Positions 53,184-62,024 of a DNA stretch of 64,000 nt are shown here, piece by piece. The notes below the pieces were generated by a model. It was not told the DNA's origin and ran no database searches. It saw nothing but the letters and a program-made list of their open reading frames with translations. The translations under genes were made by a program, and so were the position numbers. The first letter of the stretch is position 1, and each line of letters begins with the position of its first letter. Source of the stretch: Sorangium cellulosum So0157-2 (GTDB lineage Bacteria; Myxococcota_A; Polyangia; Polyangiales; Polyangiaceae); the NCBI RefSeq assembly GCF_000418325.1, contig NC_021658.1, forward strand, positions 11,174,001 to 11,238,000, given 5' to 3'.

Positions 53184-54551
53184 TCACATCCACATCCGCG
53201 CCACGACGCCGTAGGTGCCGGGCCCCGGGGACATGCCCACGTCGCCGCCGCCGAGGAGGACCTGGTCGTCGGAGACGACCTCCACGGTGTGCAGCTGCCC
53301 GAACTCGCCGAGATCGACCGGGAGCACGCCGCCCTCGCCGAACGCCGGATCGAGCGCGCCGTCGCACGTGTACCGCACGAGCAGCGGCGTTGTCGTGCCG
53401 CCCTCGCCGCGCTCGCCGCCGTTGCCCGCGACGAGGACGGCGCCGCCCGGGAGCAGGGCCATGTCCTCGGCCACGTCGTCGCCGCCGGTCGTCGGCCACG
53501 CGGCCACGCCCCCGTCGCCGAACGCGAGGTCGGGCGCGCCGTTCGGGTGGAAGCGGCGGACCTGGAAGTCGCGCGCCCCCTCGGCCCCCGCGTCGCCGGC
53601 CACCACGATGCCGCCGCCCGGCGACAGCGCGAGCGCGACCGCGCGCTCGTCGATCCCGGGATCGCCGGCGACGATCGCGCCCCCGCGGCCGAAGGAGCGA
53701 TCGAGCGCGCCGTCGCCGCGCAGGCGGATCACGATCATGTCGCGCTGGCCGCCCCGCTCGACCGCGCCGGCCACGACGACGCGGCCGCGGTCATCGAGCG
53801 CGACCGCCTCGGCCACCGACGCGGCGCCCAGCGAGACGGTCCTGTAGCCGCGCGGGCTCGCGAACGAGGTGTCGCGGGCGCCGTCCGCGGTGGCGCGCGC
53901 GATCAGCAGGCGCCCGTCGCGCTGGCCCACGGCCACGATGCCGTCGTCCGGAGCGACGAGGCCGCCCCGGATCTCCTCGTCCCCGCCGAGGTCGAGCAGG
54001 CTCTTGCCGCCGTCGCCGAAGCCGGGGTCGAGCGAGCCGTCCTCCGCGTAGCGCGCCAGCGCCACGTCCGCCGAGGCGTCCCGGAACCGGTCGCGCCAGC
54101 CGATGGCGACGATCTCGCCGCCCTGCTGGCGGCCGGTGGCGGCCAGATAGGCCATATCGCCGGTCGAGTTGGCCCAGCCCGTGGTCACCATGCCGTCGCC
54201 GAAGGTGGAATCCGGCGCGCCGGCCCCGGTCAGCCGGACGACGCGGAACCTGATCCCGCCGAGACCGCCCTGGCCCCAGCCGGCCGCGATGATCCGATCG
54301 TCGGCGACGTCGACATCGAAGAAGCCGCCGTCGTCGTCGGCGCCGAAGCGCACCCGCGCGATCCCGGTCCCCGCCTCCCCGAACGCGGGATCGAGCTGCC
54401 CTGCGAGCGGGCCAGGCTCGTCGCCCGCGCAGCCGCAGCGTTCGCCGCCGCGCGCGGGCGCCGCCCTGTCGGGCGGGGCGCTGTCGGCGGGGGCTCCGGC
54501 GAGGAGGTGGCTCGGGACGAGCAACGTGAGCAGTGCATAGAGCGTCTTCAT
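53184..54551 (-). CDS. Exported delta-60 repeat beta-propeller-like protein
   Basis: This is a 455-residue protein with a signal peptide (ALLTLLVPSHLLAGAPA). At least seven repeats of the delta-60 type follow, each ending in a variant of LDPAFGEGG: LDPAFGEAG, PDSTFGDGM, LDPGFGDGG, RDTSFASPR, LDRSFGRGG, PDLAFGDGG, LDPAFGEGG. Such repeats form extracellular propeller-like domains common in myxobacteria. There is no catalytic motif and no C-terminal anchor, so it is probably secreted or periplasmic. Confidence 0.88.
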   Translation of the reverse strand: MKTLYALLTLLVPSHLLAGAPADSAPPDRAAPARGGERCGCAGDEPGPLAGQLDPAFGEAGTGIARVRFGADDDGGFFDVDVADDRIIAAGWGQGGLGGIRFRVVRLTGAGAPDSTFGDGMVTTGWANSTGDMAYLAATGRQQGGEIVAIGWRDRFRDASADVALARYAEDGSLDPGFGDGGKSLLDLGGDEEIRGGLVAPDDGIVAVGQRDGRLLIARATADGARDTSFASPRGYRTVSLGAASVAEAVALDDRGRVVVAGAVERGGQRDMIVIRLRGDGALDRSFGRGGAIVAGDPGIDERAVALALSPGGGIVVAGDAGAEGARDFQVRRFHPNGAPDLAFGDGGVAAWPTTGGDDVAEDMALLPGGAVLVAGNGGERGEGGTTTPLLVRYTCDGALDPAFGEGGVLPVDLGEFGQLHTVEVVSDDQVLLGGGDVGMSPGPGTYGVVARMWM

Positions 54552-54756
54552 GAGAGGAACTGTTGGGCGCGCGAAGGGGGGTGTCAAAGGGGCAGCCATG
54601 CTGACGTCGCGGCGTCGTCGCGGGCGCCGGAGATCTCGTCTCCAACGCCTCGGACACATCCCGCGCGGTCCGCCGCGCCCGCCTCCTCCGGCGGGGCGGG
54701 CCGAGGCGCGCCCCGCGAGGCGGCCCTGCGGCGGGGGTGAGATCCACGCCCTGGGA

Positions 54757-55656
54757 TCACTCCGCCGACAGCTTGGCTCGTGCGACCCTCTGCACGTACG
54801 GGTCCACGTCCTCGCTGGCATCGCGCCAGTGTCGCAAGGAGCTTCCCGGGTCGAGCGTGGCCAGCGCCGTGAACGCCTCCGCGCGGATCCTGGCGTCGGA
54901 GTGCCCTTGCGCCAATTTCTCCAGGACGTTGATGGTCGCCCCGTCGCCCACCATGGAGGCGAGCCTGCACAGGAAGACGAAAGGGCTGTAGTCGAGCCGC
55001 TCGACCGACGAGGAGATCACCCCTCGCTCCACGTCGAACCAGTACTGCTTGGTCGACTGCACGGCCTCCGGATCGGCGACGAGCAGGTTGATCGATATCG
55101 AAAAATCGTCCGGCGGCAGCTGCGTGTGGATATCGCGGTTCGCCCGGTAGAACATCACCTTCCCGTTGGTCAGCCGCGTCCTCTCCAGGAACCGTATGTC
55201 CACCTGCTCACCCTCGAACCCGACGGTCCGCTCCGGATCGTACTCGTAGATGTCTGTCTCGTATCCAGGGCCCCAGTAACCAACGGTGAGAAAATCGGCG
55301 TTGTGGTCGTGCGGCATCTGGTACGCGAAGAGGCTCCTCTCCCAGTCGGCGGGCGCGTCGGCGACGCAGCGCGGCCACATGTTGGCCCGGAGCCGGAACC
55401 CGGGGCCGCCGCCCAGATCGACGATCTGCTGCGAGAAATTGCTCGACTGCTGATAGGCGTCGAGCGGCTGCGCCTCGCAGATCTGGCGGTTCACGAGCTC
55501 GATGAGGAAAGATTTGTTGTTCGACAACATCCTGAGGTAGCGGGCCGCGTCGTCCATGCGTTCCCGGCGCGAGATGCCCTTGATCCCGCTCAGGAGGCGG
55601 ACGCACTCGGGCAGGTCGATCACATCATTCGTATTCGCGTCGATGGTCAAGGTCAT
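54757..55656 (-). CDS. HEAT-repeat protein B of a small-peptide operon
   Basis: This is a 299-residue cytoplasmic protein. The first about 200 residues are an unrecognised domain with SFLIELVNRQICEAQPLDAY, then SLFAYQMPHDHNADFLTVGY and WGPGYETDIYEYDP, a His/aromatic-rich stretch that could bind a metal or oxoacid as in cupins. The last about 80 residues form HEAT-like helices (ARIRAEAFTALATLDPGSSL, then EDVDPYVQRVARAKLSA). It is a distant paralogue of the gene at 55672, with the same order of regions. It starts 15 bp after that gene, with GGAGCACG as ribosome-binding site. Confidence 0.7.
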   Translation of the reverse strand: MTLTIDANTNDVIDLPECVRLLSGIKGISRRERMDDAARYLRMLSNNKSFLIELVNRQICEAQPLDAYQQSSNFSQQIVDLGGGPGFRLRANMWPRCVADAPADWERSLFAYQMPHDHNADFLTVGYWGPGYETDIYEYDPERTVGFEGEQVDIRFLERTRLTNGKVMFYRANRDIHTQLPPDDFSISINLLVADPEAVQSTKQYWFDVERGVISSSVERLDYSPFVFLCRLASMVGDGATINVLEKLAQGHSDARIRAEAFTALATLDPGSSLRHWRDASEDVDPYVQRVARAKLSAE

Positions 55657-55671
55657 GGCGTGCTCCAGATG

Positions 55672-56502
55672 TCATCCCAGGCGAGCGAGGGCCTTCTTCG
55701 CTGCTCCTCGGATTCGCGGGTGCGGGTCGTCGACGGCCCCGGCCAGGCGCGCTCGACCGGCCTCGGCGTCGACGGCGAAGAGGGCCTGCAGCGCGGACCA
55801 GCGGACGAAATGACTCTTGTACTCGGAGATCCGAAGGAGGCTCTCGATGTTCCCCCGCCCCGTGACCTCCCCGAGGAGCTTGGTGGTGTAAAAGAGCCTG
55901 TAGGCCGAGCTGTTCGGGCAGATCGCCTGCATGGGCATGAGGGTGCCCGGGTCGTACTGCCACGCGAAATCGAGGAACGGCTTGGACTGGAGCAGGACCA
56001 GCGGGATCGGCCTGTCGACGGACCGCAGCCGGAAGACCTCCCACCCGGCCGAGACCTCCGAGACGTCCATCGATCGAAGCACCTGGTCCGGCTGCTTCTC
56101 GAGCATGGCCCGACCATCGAAGACGTCGTTCCGATACGGCTCGACGTGCCTGTATCGCTCCAGCACCAAGCGGGCGTCGTCGGACGCGGACGCGAAGCCC
56201 ATCAACACGTGGGATGGATAGCTGAGCAGCTTGTCGTCATCGACGGTGGGATCGAGCAGCAGAATGTCGATCTGCACCCCGCTCGGCAGCATGACGCGGG
56301 CGGAGGAGCCGGTCGCGGCCTGGATCACCTCCCCCTGCCCTGAGAGGCAGTATCCGAGCTGAGTGCTCAGCAGGTCCGCGAGGAAACCCGAACCGAGGAG
56401 CCGCTCGAAATGAGGTCGGCACGTCCAGAAGGTCGACGGTTCCTCGATGTTGTACGTCTCTGAGATCGCAGCGGAGAAGCTGCTCAACTGGGCCGTGATC
56501 AT
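55672..56502 (-). CDS. HEAT-repeat protein A of a small-peptide operon
   Basis: This is a 276-residue protein. Unknown N-terminal domain (GSGFLADLLSTQLGYCLSGQ, then GVQIDILLLDPTVDDDKLLS, then DDARLVLERYRHVEPYRND), then AWQYDPGTLMPMQAICPNSS and a C-terminal HEAT-like region (YKSHFVRWSALQALFAVDAE, then AGAVDDPHPRIRGAAKKALA). The C-termini of A and B align around (V/I)R..A..AL..(V/L)D, indicating ancient duplication. HEAT proteins usually mediate binding, so a peptide-recognition or scaffold role is possible. No family is recognised. Confidence 0.7.
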   Translation of the reverse strand: MITAQLSSFSAAISETYNIEEPSTFWTCRPHFERLLGSGFLADLLSTQLGYCLSGQGEVIQAATGSSARVMLPSGVQIDILLLDPTVDDDKLLSYPSHVLMGFASASDDARLVLERYRHVEPYRNDVFDGRAMLEKQPDQVLRSMDVSEVSAGWEVFRLRSVDRPIPLVLLQSKPFLDFAWQYDPGTLMPMQAICPNSSAYRLFYTTKLLGEVTGRGNIESLLRISEYKSHFVRWSALQALFAVDAEAGRARLAGAVDDPHPRIRGAAKKALARLG

Positions 56503-56593
56503 GGTGCTCCTGCTCCCTCTTGGTCGAAGCGCGCGCCGCTGCCCACGTCGTCGTCGACGCGAGCAACGGCGCGGCGGACTCAGGATCCTCCGA

Positions 56594-56788
56594 TCACTGC
56601 GGATCCGGGGACTTGCGATAGCTGGTGTCGACGGCGCCGGGGACCATGGCCAGCACGATCACCACGAGCAGGACGCCGCCTGCGACGCTGGTGACGGGGG
56701 TGGCCGGGGCGATGGGCTCATCGAGGTCCTCCAAGACGAACTGCTGGGCGCGGACGGGGGACGAGGACACGGCTTCGCTGGTGTGCAT
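56594..56788 (-). CDS. 64-residue peptide with leader-like acidic motif and hydrophobic tail
   Basis: AGGAG lies eight bases before the ATG. The N-terminal half is polar and ends in an acidic, leader-like motif (AQQFVLEDLDEPIAPATPVT). The C-terminal half has one hydrophobic helix (SVAGGVLLVVIVLAMVPGAV) and a short tail, DTSYRKSPDPQ. A leader motif followed by a hydrophobic core is the layout of several ribosomally made peptides, but a simple small membrane protein is equally possible. It lies between the 117-residue gene and HEAT protein A on the same strand. Confidence 0.65.
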   Translation of the reverse strand: MHTSEAVSSSPVRAQQFVLEDLDEPIAPATPVTSVAGGVLLVVIVLAMVPGAVDTSYRKSPDPQ

Positions 56789-56858
56789 GATATAGGCTCC
56801 TTGTCTCAAACGAGAAAGCGTGAATGATTCTCAACCGCTCGCAGACCACCCCCGCGGT

Positions 56859-57212
56859 TCAGGGGAGCACTTCTATCGATGCGAGCCCGTGCTTGCGCGC
56901 GTCGAGGAGCAGCTCCTCGTCGGTCATCTGGACGCCGTGAAAATCGTGATATTCCTTGGCCAGCTTGATGAACGCGTGATTCGCCGACGGAGACGCGCCC
57001 GCCGCGGCGTTCCTCGCCCCGCTGGAGGCGTGGCGGACGTTCGGGCTCAGCGTCGGATCGGCGCTCGCGAGCTCGGCCAGCCGCTGGTTCAGGTTGTTCA
57101 TGGCCTCGATATAGACAGCGGCGAGCCTGAGGACCTCGGCGTCCTTCACGGCACGCTCGGACACGAATTTGTACCACTCTCGCGAACGCTGAAGAGGGTG
57201 AACGATGGTCAT
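56859..57212 (-). CDS. 117-residue protein of unknown function
   Basis: The ATG at 57212 has AAGGAGG seven bases upstream; the ATG at 57218 is too close to it. The protein is mostly helical: SREWYKFVSERAVKDAEVLR, then AVYIEAMNNLNQRLAELASA, a Ser/Ala-rich loop, then ANHAFIKLAKEYHDFHGVQM and TDEELLLDARKHGL. It has no signal peptide or Cys and no family is recognised. It is the first gene of the four-gene minus-strand operon (117-residue protein, 64-residue peptide, HEAT A, HEAT B). Confidence 0.65.
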   Translation of the reverse strand: MTIVHPLQRSREWYKFVSERAVKDAEVLRLAAVYIEAMNNLNQRLAELASADPTLSPNVRHASSGARNAAAGASPSANHAFIKLAKEYHDFHGVQMTDEELLLDARKHGLASIEVLP

Positions 57213-58030
57213 GTACATGCCTCCTTGATGGTTCAGTCAGAGCCAATGGCCCTTCTACGTCACGAGCGCGCCAACGGCGATGTCGGCAAACCGGCCGACA
57301 TGAATCGTGGAATTGGAATCGACGTCGCTTGCGATGCCGCCGTTCGCTGCCGCTCCATGGCGGGCAGCACGAGCTCGCAAGCGCCGGGCCAGCCCGGCCG
57401 AGAGGAGCACGTCGGGATCGGGGGAGCCGATCGTGGCGGGGTCTCTTCGCCGGCGGGCAGCAGGGAACGGCGAAGCGATGACGGAGCTCGAGCCGGCGCG
57501 CCCAGCGCGGCGATGCCGCGGGCGACCCGGACCCGCTGAGCCGGCAACAACTTGCCGGCAAGGTGTTGCCCGCGCCGGGCGGCAACGGCTTGCCGGCGAG
57601 GCGGCGCCCTCGCGGAGGCGGACGCTGGAGGGCCGGGAGGTGCGCCCCGCTGGAGGCTTCCGCCGAGCGAGATGTGGTCGGGCGCCGTGGCCCCGCGCCC
57701 TGCTCGGCGTCGACGGTGCAGGCGAAGGCCCTGGGCACGCGACCGCCCGAAATCACGCCGCTGCCCACCAGGCTGGCGGCCAGGACTTCGCCGATAGGTC
57801 CTCGGGCGGTCCGGTCGCGCGCGCTGCACCGCCGCGGCGGGCCGCGGCTGCCGTCCGATGGCCGTCCGGACGCCCGCGACCACGGCGCGGGCGGCGAGTT
57901 CATCGGTCTCCGCTGGTCGAGGTCTTCCTCCGAGACGGAGAGCAAGGAGCCCCGGCGCACGGAGGGCCTCTCCGTCAAGGCGTGGACAATTCGACTTGTC
58001 CTGCCCTGACCCTGCGGTACGCTGCCCGCC
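57213..58030. other. Promoter region and GC-rich filler between divergent units
   Basis: No gene is convincing on either strand. A cluster of GCCGGCAAG/TTGCC-type inverted repeats lies at 57542-57600 (CCGGCAACAACTTGCCGG, then a second arm set CGGCAACGGCTTGCCGG), able to form nested hairpins. The regions next to 57213 and 58030 must hold the promoters of the two divergent units. Confidence 0.4.
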
Positions 58031-60727
58031 ATGATCCGCGAGATCATGTTCCACCCCGAGTTCACGACGCCGTTCGGGCTCCAGCCATCGGGCCCGATCG
58101 GGGACCTGGGACGGATCGTCATCCTCGTCGGCCAGAACGGCGCAGGGAAGAGCCGCTATTTGCAGCTCGTCAAGGATCTGTTGGAGACCGCGCCGCGGGC
58201 CACCCAGGAGCATGCCACGTTGACGGAAGACCTCCTCCGGCTCAAGGCACAGCTCGCCGCGACCGGCGCTGATGCGCTGCCACCGGAGCGACACGTTCAA
58301 GCGACGCGGGAGGTGGAAACGAAGACGCAGCGGCTCGCCTTCGTGACTCGGCTGTTGGCGTCAGGAGGGGTCCTCGTCGATGGCCCCGGCGGCCTCGTCC
58401 CGCCGACGGCGCAGGATATCGGTATCGACCTGACGATTCGCCCCTTCGGCCTGAGCGAGGCAGGCGCATCGCGTCGCGACCCGCTCCGTGAGGCATACAG
58501 GTCTGCGCCGGACATCCTCGAGAGGGCAGCGCGCGCCCTGTTCAATGCAGAGCACCCCGCGCTCGCGAAGACGCCGGAGGTCGTGGAGTCTGCCCGCGAA
58601 GCCGCGCGCCTCAATGATATCCTCGCGGCGTTGCTCGACAAACAAATTCAACCCGATGTGGACATGACGAGCGGAGCAGTTCATGCTCGGCTCGGAGAGC
58701 GCCGCTTCGACACCGTCGAGCTCTCCTCCGGTGAGCGGGTCCTGTTGACCTGGGCCGTGACGCTGCACCGGGAGGCGTCGCAGCTCCGCGACGCCGTTCT
58801 GTTCATCGACGAGCCCGAGGTACACCTCCATCCTGCGGTGAGCATACGGCTCCTATCTCGCCTCTTCGACGATAAGGTCCTCGGTCCGCGCGGACAGGTA
58901 TGGATAGCAACGCACTCACCGGTCGTGCTCCTGGCCGCGGACGCGGCGCGAGTGCTGCTGGTGGAGCAGGGAGCCCTGCGCTGGAGTGACGTGTCCTCCC
59001 CGCAGGTCCTGGACGGCTTTTTCCCCGGGACTCCTCCGCAAGTGCGCTTCGCCCCCCGGCTCCCCGTGGGGGGCTCCGATTTTCGGAAGCTCCGCAGGGA
59101 CCATCTGCGCTACGTGGACAAGACGGCGTTCATCGCCGAGGTACTCCAGAATCCGGCCGAGGTGCTGCTCTTCTCACGCCCGCGGCGCTTCGGCAAGACC
59201 TTGAACCAGTCGATGCTACGCTACTTCCTCGAGAAGACGGGCGAGGAGAGGAGCGACCTATTCAAAGGTCTTTCAATCTGGGATGACAAGGAGTCTCGAC
59301 AGCACTTTCAGGGATATCCGGTCGTCGCTTTGACGTTCAAGGACGTGAAAGCGAGCACCTGGACGGAGTGCCGAAACACCATGGCGTTGACCATCGCCAA
59401 TGCTTTCGAAGAGCATGGCTACGCGGTCAAGACGGGTGCGCTCTCGGAGCGGGAGGCTGAGCGCTTCGACGCGATCATGAGGAATACAGCAGACAACGCC
59501 CAGCTCCGAGACGCCCTGCGGCTCCTCTCGGAAGCTCTCTCGCGCCAGCACCACCAACGCGTCGTCATCCTGATAGACGAATACGACACGCCGATCCACA
59601 GCGCCTACCTTCACGGATATTACGACGAGGCCATCGAGTTCTTTCGTAACTTCCTCTCCGGGGGACTCAAGGACAACCCGAACCTGTTCAAGGGGGTGCT
59701 GACCGGCGTGCTGCGGGTGGCCAAGGAAAGCCTGTTCTCCGGGCTGAATAACGTCGTGAGCTACTCCCTGCTGAGGCCGGAGTTCGCCAGTCACTTCGGC
59801 TTCACCGAAGAGGAGGTGATGCAGCTCTTGAGAGAGAGCGGGGAGGATAATCGGCAGGAGGAGCTACGAGCCTGGTACGACGGCTACCGCTTCGGTGACG
59901 ATACGATCTATAACCCGTGGTCCGTCGCGAATTATTTGAACCAGCGGGACCGCATGCCGCGGCCGTACTGGACAGATACGAGCGACAACGAGCTCCTCAA
60001 GCGGCTCCTCTTCCACGAAGGAGCCGGTCTCCACGGCGAGTTGCAAGCGCTCCTGCGGGGCGAGCCGATTCACACGATTATCGCTGAGGACGTGGTCCTC
60101 CGGAATATCGGAGACAGGCATGACGCAGTCTGGAGCCTCCTGCTCTTCTCGGGATACTTGACGCCCTCTTCCAAGCCCAGCGCCGACGCCGAACAAAGGC
60201 TCGACGTGAAGATCCCCAACAAGGAGATCCTCCATGCGTTCGAGAGACTGGCGCGGGAGAACCTGGCGGAGCGCATGGGCGGCGAGGAGGAGGTCAGGAA
60301 GCTGACCCAGGCGCTCATGGACGGGGACGCGCGGACATTCGAAGGCCTTTTGGAACGATACCTGCTCAACTGCATGTCGTCGCAGAGCGCGGCGGGAAGA
60401 GCTCCGGAGATGTTTTACGAGGGCTTCCTCTTGGGGCTCCTCGTGCGTCTGCGCGCGGACCACCACGTGGAATCCCAGCCAAACGCAGGGCTGGGGAGGG
60501 CCGACATCCTGATTACCCCCAGGAGCTCGGGGCGACCGGGCGTGGTGCTGGAGCTGAAGACCCTCAAGGATGGGGGCGACGTCGAGCCGGCGCTCGACGC
60601 GGGTCTGCAGCAAATCGAGGACCGGCGATATACCGCGAAGCTGGAGGAGCGCGGGGCCCATCCTATCCACGCATACAGCGCGGTCTTCGATCGCCAGCGC
60701 GTCTGGGTGCGGAAGCGAACCATGTGA
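58031..60727 (+). CDS. Fusion of an ABC/OLD-type ATPase with an AAA-like ATPase and PD-(D/E)XK domain
   Basis: This is an 898-residue protein. Part 1 (1-340) is a complete ABC-type AAA: Walker A GQNGAGKS (34-41), a helical insertion (about 60-220), signature LSSGER (231-236), Walker B VLFIDEPEVHLHP (Asp260, Glu261) and THSP. Part 2 (345-820) is an AAA-ATPase-like domain normally found alone: VGGSDFRKLRRDHLRYVDKT, Walker A-like RPRRFGKT, VVILIDEYDTPIHSAY, WYDGYRFG. Part 3 is a PD-(D/E)XK nuclease-like end with RADILITP (Asp825), then VVLELKTLK (Glu841, Lys843). Each part keeps its key residues. The fusion resembles defence ATPase-nucleases, but no partner gene is adjacent. Confidence 0.85.
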   Translation: MIREIMFHPEFTTPFGLQPSGPIGDLGRIVILVGQNGAGKSRYLQLVKDLLETAPRATQEHATLTEDLLRLKAQLAATGADALPPERHVQATREVETKTQRLAFVTRLLASGGVLVDGPGGLVPPTAQDIGIDLTIRPFGLSEAGASRRDPLREAYRSAPDILERAARALFNAEHPALAKTPEVVESAREAARLNDILAALLDKQIQPDVDMTSGAVHARLGERRFDTVELSSGERVLLTWAVTLHREASQLRDAVLFIDEPEVHLHPAVSIRLLSRLFDDKVLGPRGQVWIATHSPVVLLAADAARVLLVEQGALRWSDVSSPQVLDGFFPGTPPQVRFAPRLPVGGSDFRKLRRDHLRYVDKTAFIAEVLQNPAEVLLFSRPRRFGKTLNQSMLRYFLEKTGEERSDLFKGLSIWDDKESRQHFQGYPVVALTFKDVKASTWTECRNTMALTIANAFEEHGYAVKTGALSEREAERFDAIMRNTADNAQLRDALRLLSEALSRQHHQRVVILIDEYDTPIHSAYLHGYYDEAIEFFRNFLSGGLKDNPNLFKGVLTGVLRVAKESLFSGLNNVVSYSLLRPEFASHFGFTEEEVMQLLRESGEDNRQEELRAWYDGYRFGDDTIYNPWSVANYLNQRDRMPRPYWTDTSDNELLKRLLFHEGAGLHGELQALLRGEPIHTIIAEDVVLRNIGDRHDAVWSLLLFSGYLTPSSKPSADAEQRLDVKIPNKEILHAFERLARENLAERMGGEEEVRKLTQALMDGDARTFEGLLERYLLNCMSSQSAAGRAPEMFYEGFLLGLLVRLRADHHVESQPNAGLGRADILITPRSSGRPGVVLELKTLKDGGDVEPALDAGLQQIEDRRYTAKLEERGAHPIHAYSAVFDRQRVWVRKRTM

Positions 60728-60787
60728 TGGTCGTGAGGCGCTCGTCGTGGTAGCCCGTGTCGAGCGGCGAGCGCGGCGAGCTACGGC

Positions 60788-61363
60788 TCACCGGGCGAAG
60801 CGGCGGATCGCGTGCCGGATCTGCTCGGCCGTCATCGGATCCGTGGACAGCGCGCTGTGCAGCACCAGGCCTTCGATCAGCGCGTCGAGCTCCCGCGCGG
60901 TCACCGGATCGAAGTGGAGCTCCAGCGCGCGTCGGCTCCGCAGCATCCAGGCCTGGGTGACGGCGCGCAGCGCGGGCCGCCGGGCGGCGGCGACGTAGAG
61001 CTCGACGCTGAGCACGAGGTCGCGCGGCGAGCCGAGCAGGTCCGCCGTGAGGTGCTCGACGAGGAGCTCGACCGCGGCCTCGCGGCCGCAGGCGGCGCGC
61101 ATCCGCGCCTCGAAGCGGGACGCCGCGGCCTCCGCGTGCCGGGTGAACGCCGCGGCGAGGAGCTCGTCGATCGACGCGAAATGGTACGTGGTCGAGCCGA
61201 GCGGCACGTCCGCGGCCCGCGCGATGGAGCGATGCGAGGCGCCCGCGACCCCTTGCTCGGCGATGACGTCGAGCGCCGTCGCCACCAGCCGATCCCTGCG
61301 CCCCGGGTCGTGGCGGCGCGCCCTCCGGGCCGGCGCGGCGCGCCTCGCGCTGGCTCTGGCCAT
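60788..61363 (-). CDS. TetR-family transcriptional regulator
   Basis: This is a 191-residue protein. After a basic start, the HTH spans about 20-65: RDRLVATALDVIAEQGVAGA, then SHRSIARAADVPLGSTTYHF, followed by ASIDELLAAAFTRHA. The helical ligand domain follows. It lies 10 bp after the acetyltransferase gene on the same strand and probably regulates that two-gene operon from the direct repeat at 61996-62024. Confidence 0.9.
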   Translation of the reverse strand: MARASARRAAPARRARRHDPGRRDRLVATALDVIAEQGVAGASHRSIARAADVPLGSTTYHFASIDELLAAAFTRHAEAAASRFEARMRAACGREAAVELLVEHLTADLLGSPRDLVLSVELYVAAARRPALRAVTQAWMLRSRRALELHFDPVTARELDALIEGLVLHSALSTDPMTAEQIRHAIRRFAR

Positions 61364-61373
61364 CGCGCCCCCG

Positions 61374-61991
61374 TCACCCTCGCGCGTCGCCCGCCGCCGG
61401 CGCGGCCCCGGCCGAGGCGCCGTCGAGCGTGCGGATCACGCGCGCGGGGTTGCCCACCGCGACGACGTTGGCCGGCAGATCGCGCGTCACGACGGCGCCG
61501 GCGCCCACCACGGTGTTGTCCCCGATCGTCACCCCGGGCAGCACGATCGCGCCGCCGCCGAGCCACACGTTGTTCCCGATCGCGATCGGCTTGGCGGCCT
61601 CCCACTTCTGACGCCGCGGCTCGGGGTCCAGCGGGTGGGTCGGCGTGAGCAGCTGCACGTTGGGCCCGATCTGCACGTCGTCGCCGATGGTGATCGGCGC
61701 GACGTCGAGCGCCACCAGCCCGAAGTTCGCGAAGCAGCGCGCCCCGATGGTGATGTGCGCGCCGTAATCCACATAGAACGGCGGGCGGATCTCCGTGCCC
61801 TCGCCGATCGCGCCGAGCAGCTGCTCCAGCAGCCGGCGGCGCAGCGGGCGCTGGCGCGCCGAGGTCGCGTTGTAGGCCGCCATCAGATCCAGCGCCGCGG
61901 CGCTCAGCTCCGCGAGCTCGGGATCGCCCATGTAGAGGTCGCCCGCGAGCATCCGCTCGCGCATGGATCGCGTGTCGACGGGGGTCGTCAT
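61374..61991 (-). CDS. Hexapeptide sugar O-acetyltransferase (maltose/galactoside type)
   Basis: This is a 205-residue protein. The N-terminal RSMRERMLAGDLYMGDPELA is the LacA/Maa start. A left-handed beta-helix follows (EIRPPFYVDYGAHITIGARC, then LLTPTHPLD with catalytic His119, then IGNNVWLGGGAIVLPGVTIG). It acetylates a sugar hydroxyl with acetyl-CoA. The ATG at 61991 fits the family start; upstream ATGs at 62009 and 62030 would add a non-family leader. Confidence 0.9.
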   Translation of the reverse strand: MTTPVDTRSMRERMLAGDLYMGDPELAELSAAALDLMAAYNATSARQRPLRRRLLEQLLGAIGEGTEIRPPFYVDYGAHITIGARCFANFGLVALDVAPITIGDDVQIGPNVQLLTPTHPLDPEPRRQKWEAAKPIAIGNNVWLGGGAIVLPGVTIGDNTVVGAGAVVTRDLPANVVAVGNPARVIRTLDGASAGAAPAAGDARG

Positions 61992-61995
61992 ATGG

Positions 61996-62024
61996 ACGAG
62001 TGTACGCATCATCGGAACGAGTGT
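61996..62024. promoter_or_regulatory. Direct repeat ACGAGTGT x2, 21-bp spacing
   Basis: ACGAGTGT occurs at 61996-62003 and 62017-62024, just upstream of the acetyltransferase start, exactly two helical turns apart. It is a reasonable operator for the TetR regulator encoded in the same operon. Confidence 0.4.

Noticed and set aside
56594-56788. Classifying the 64-residue peptide as a daptide or lanthipeptide precursor
   Set aside because: The leader-like motif is suggestive, but none of the known modifying enzymes for those classes is nearby, so only a neutral description is justified.
57307-58272. Plus-strand open frame of 321 codons overlapping the start of the fusion ATPase
   Set aside because: The translation is Arg/Ala/Gly-rich with no domains and is out of frame with the strongly supported gene at 58031.
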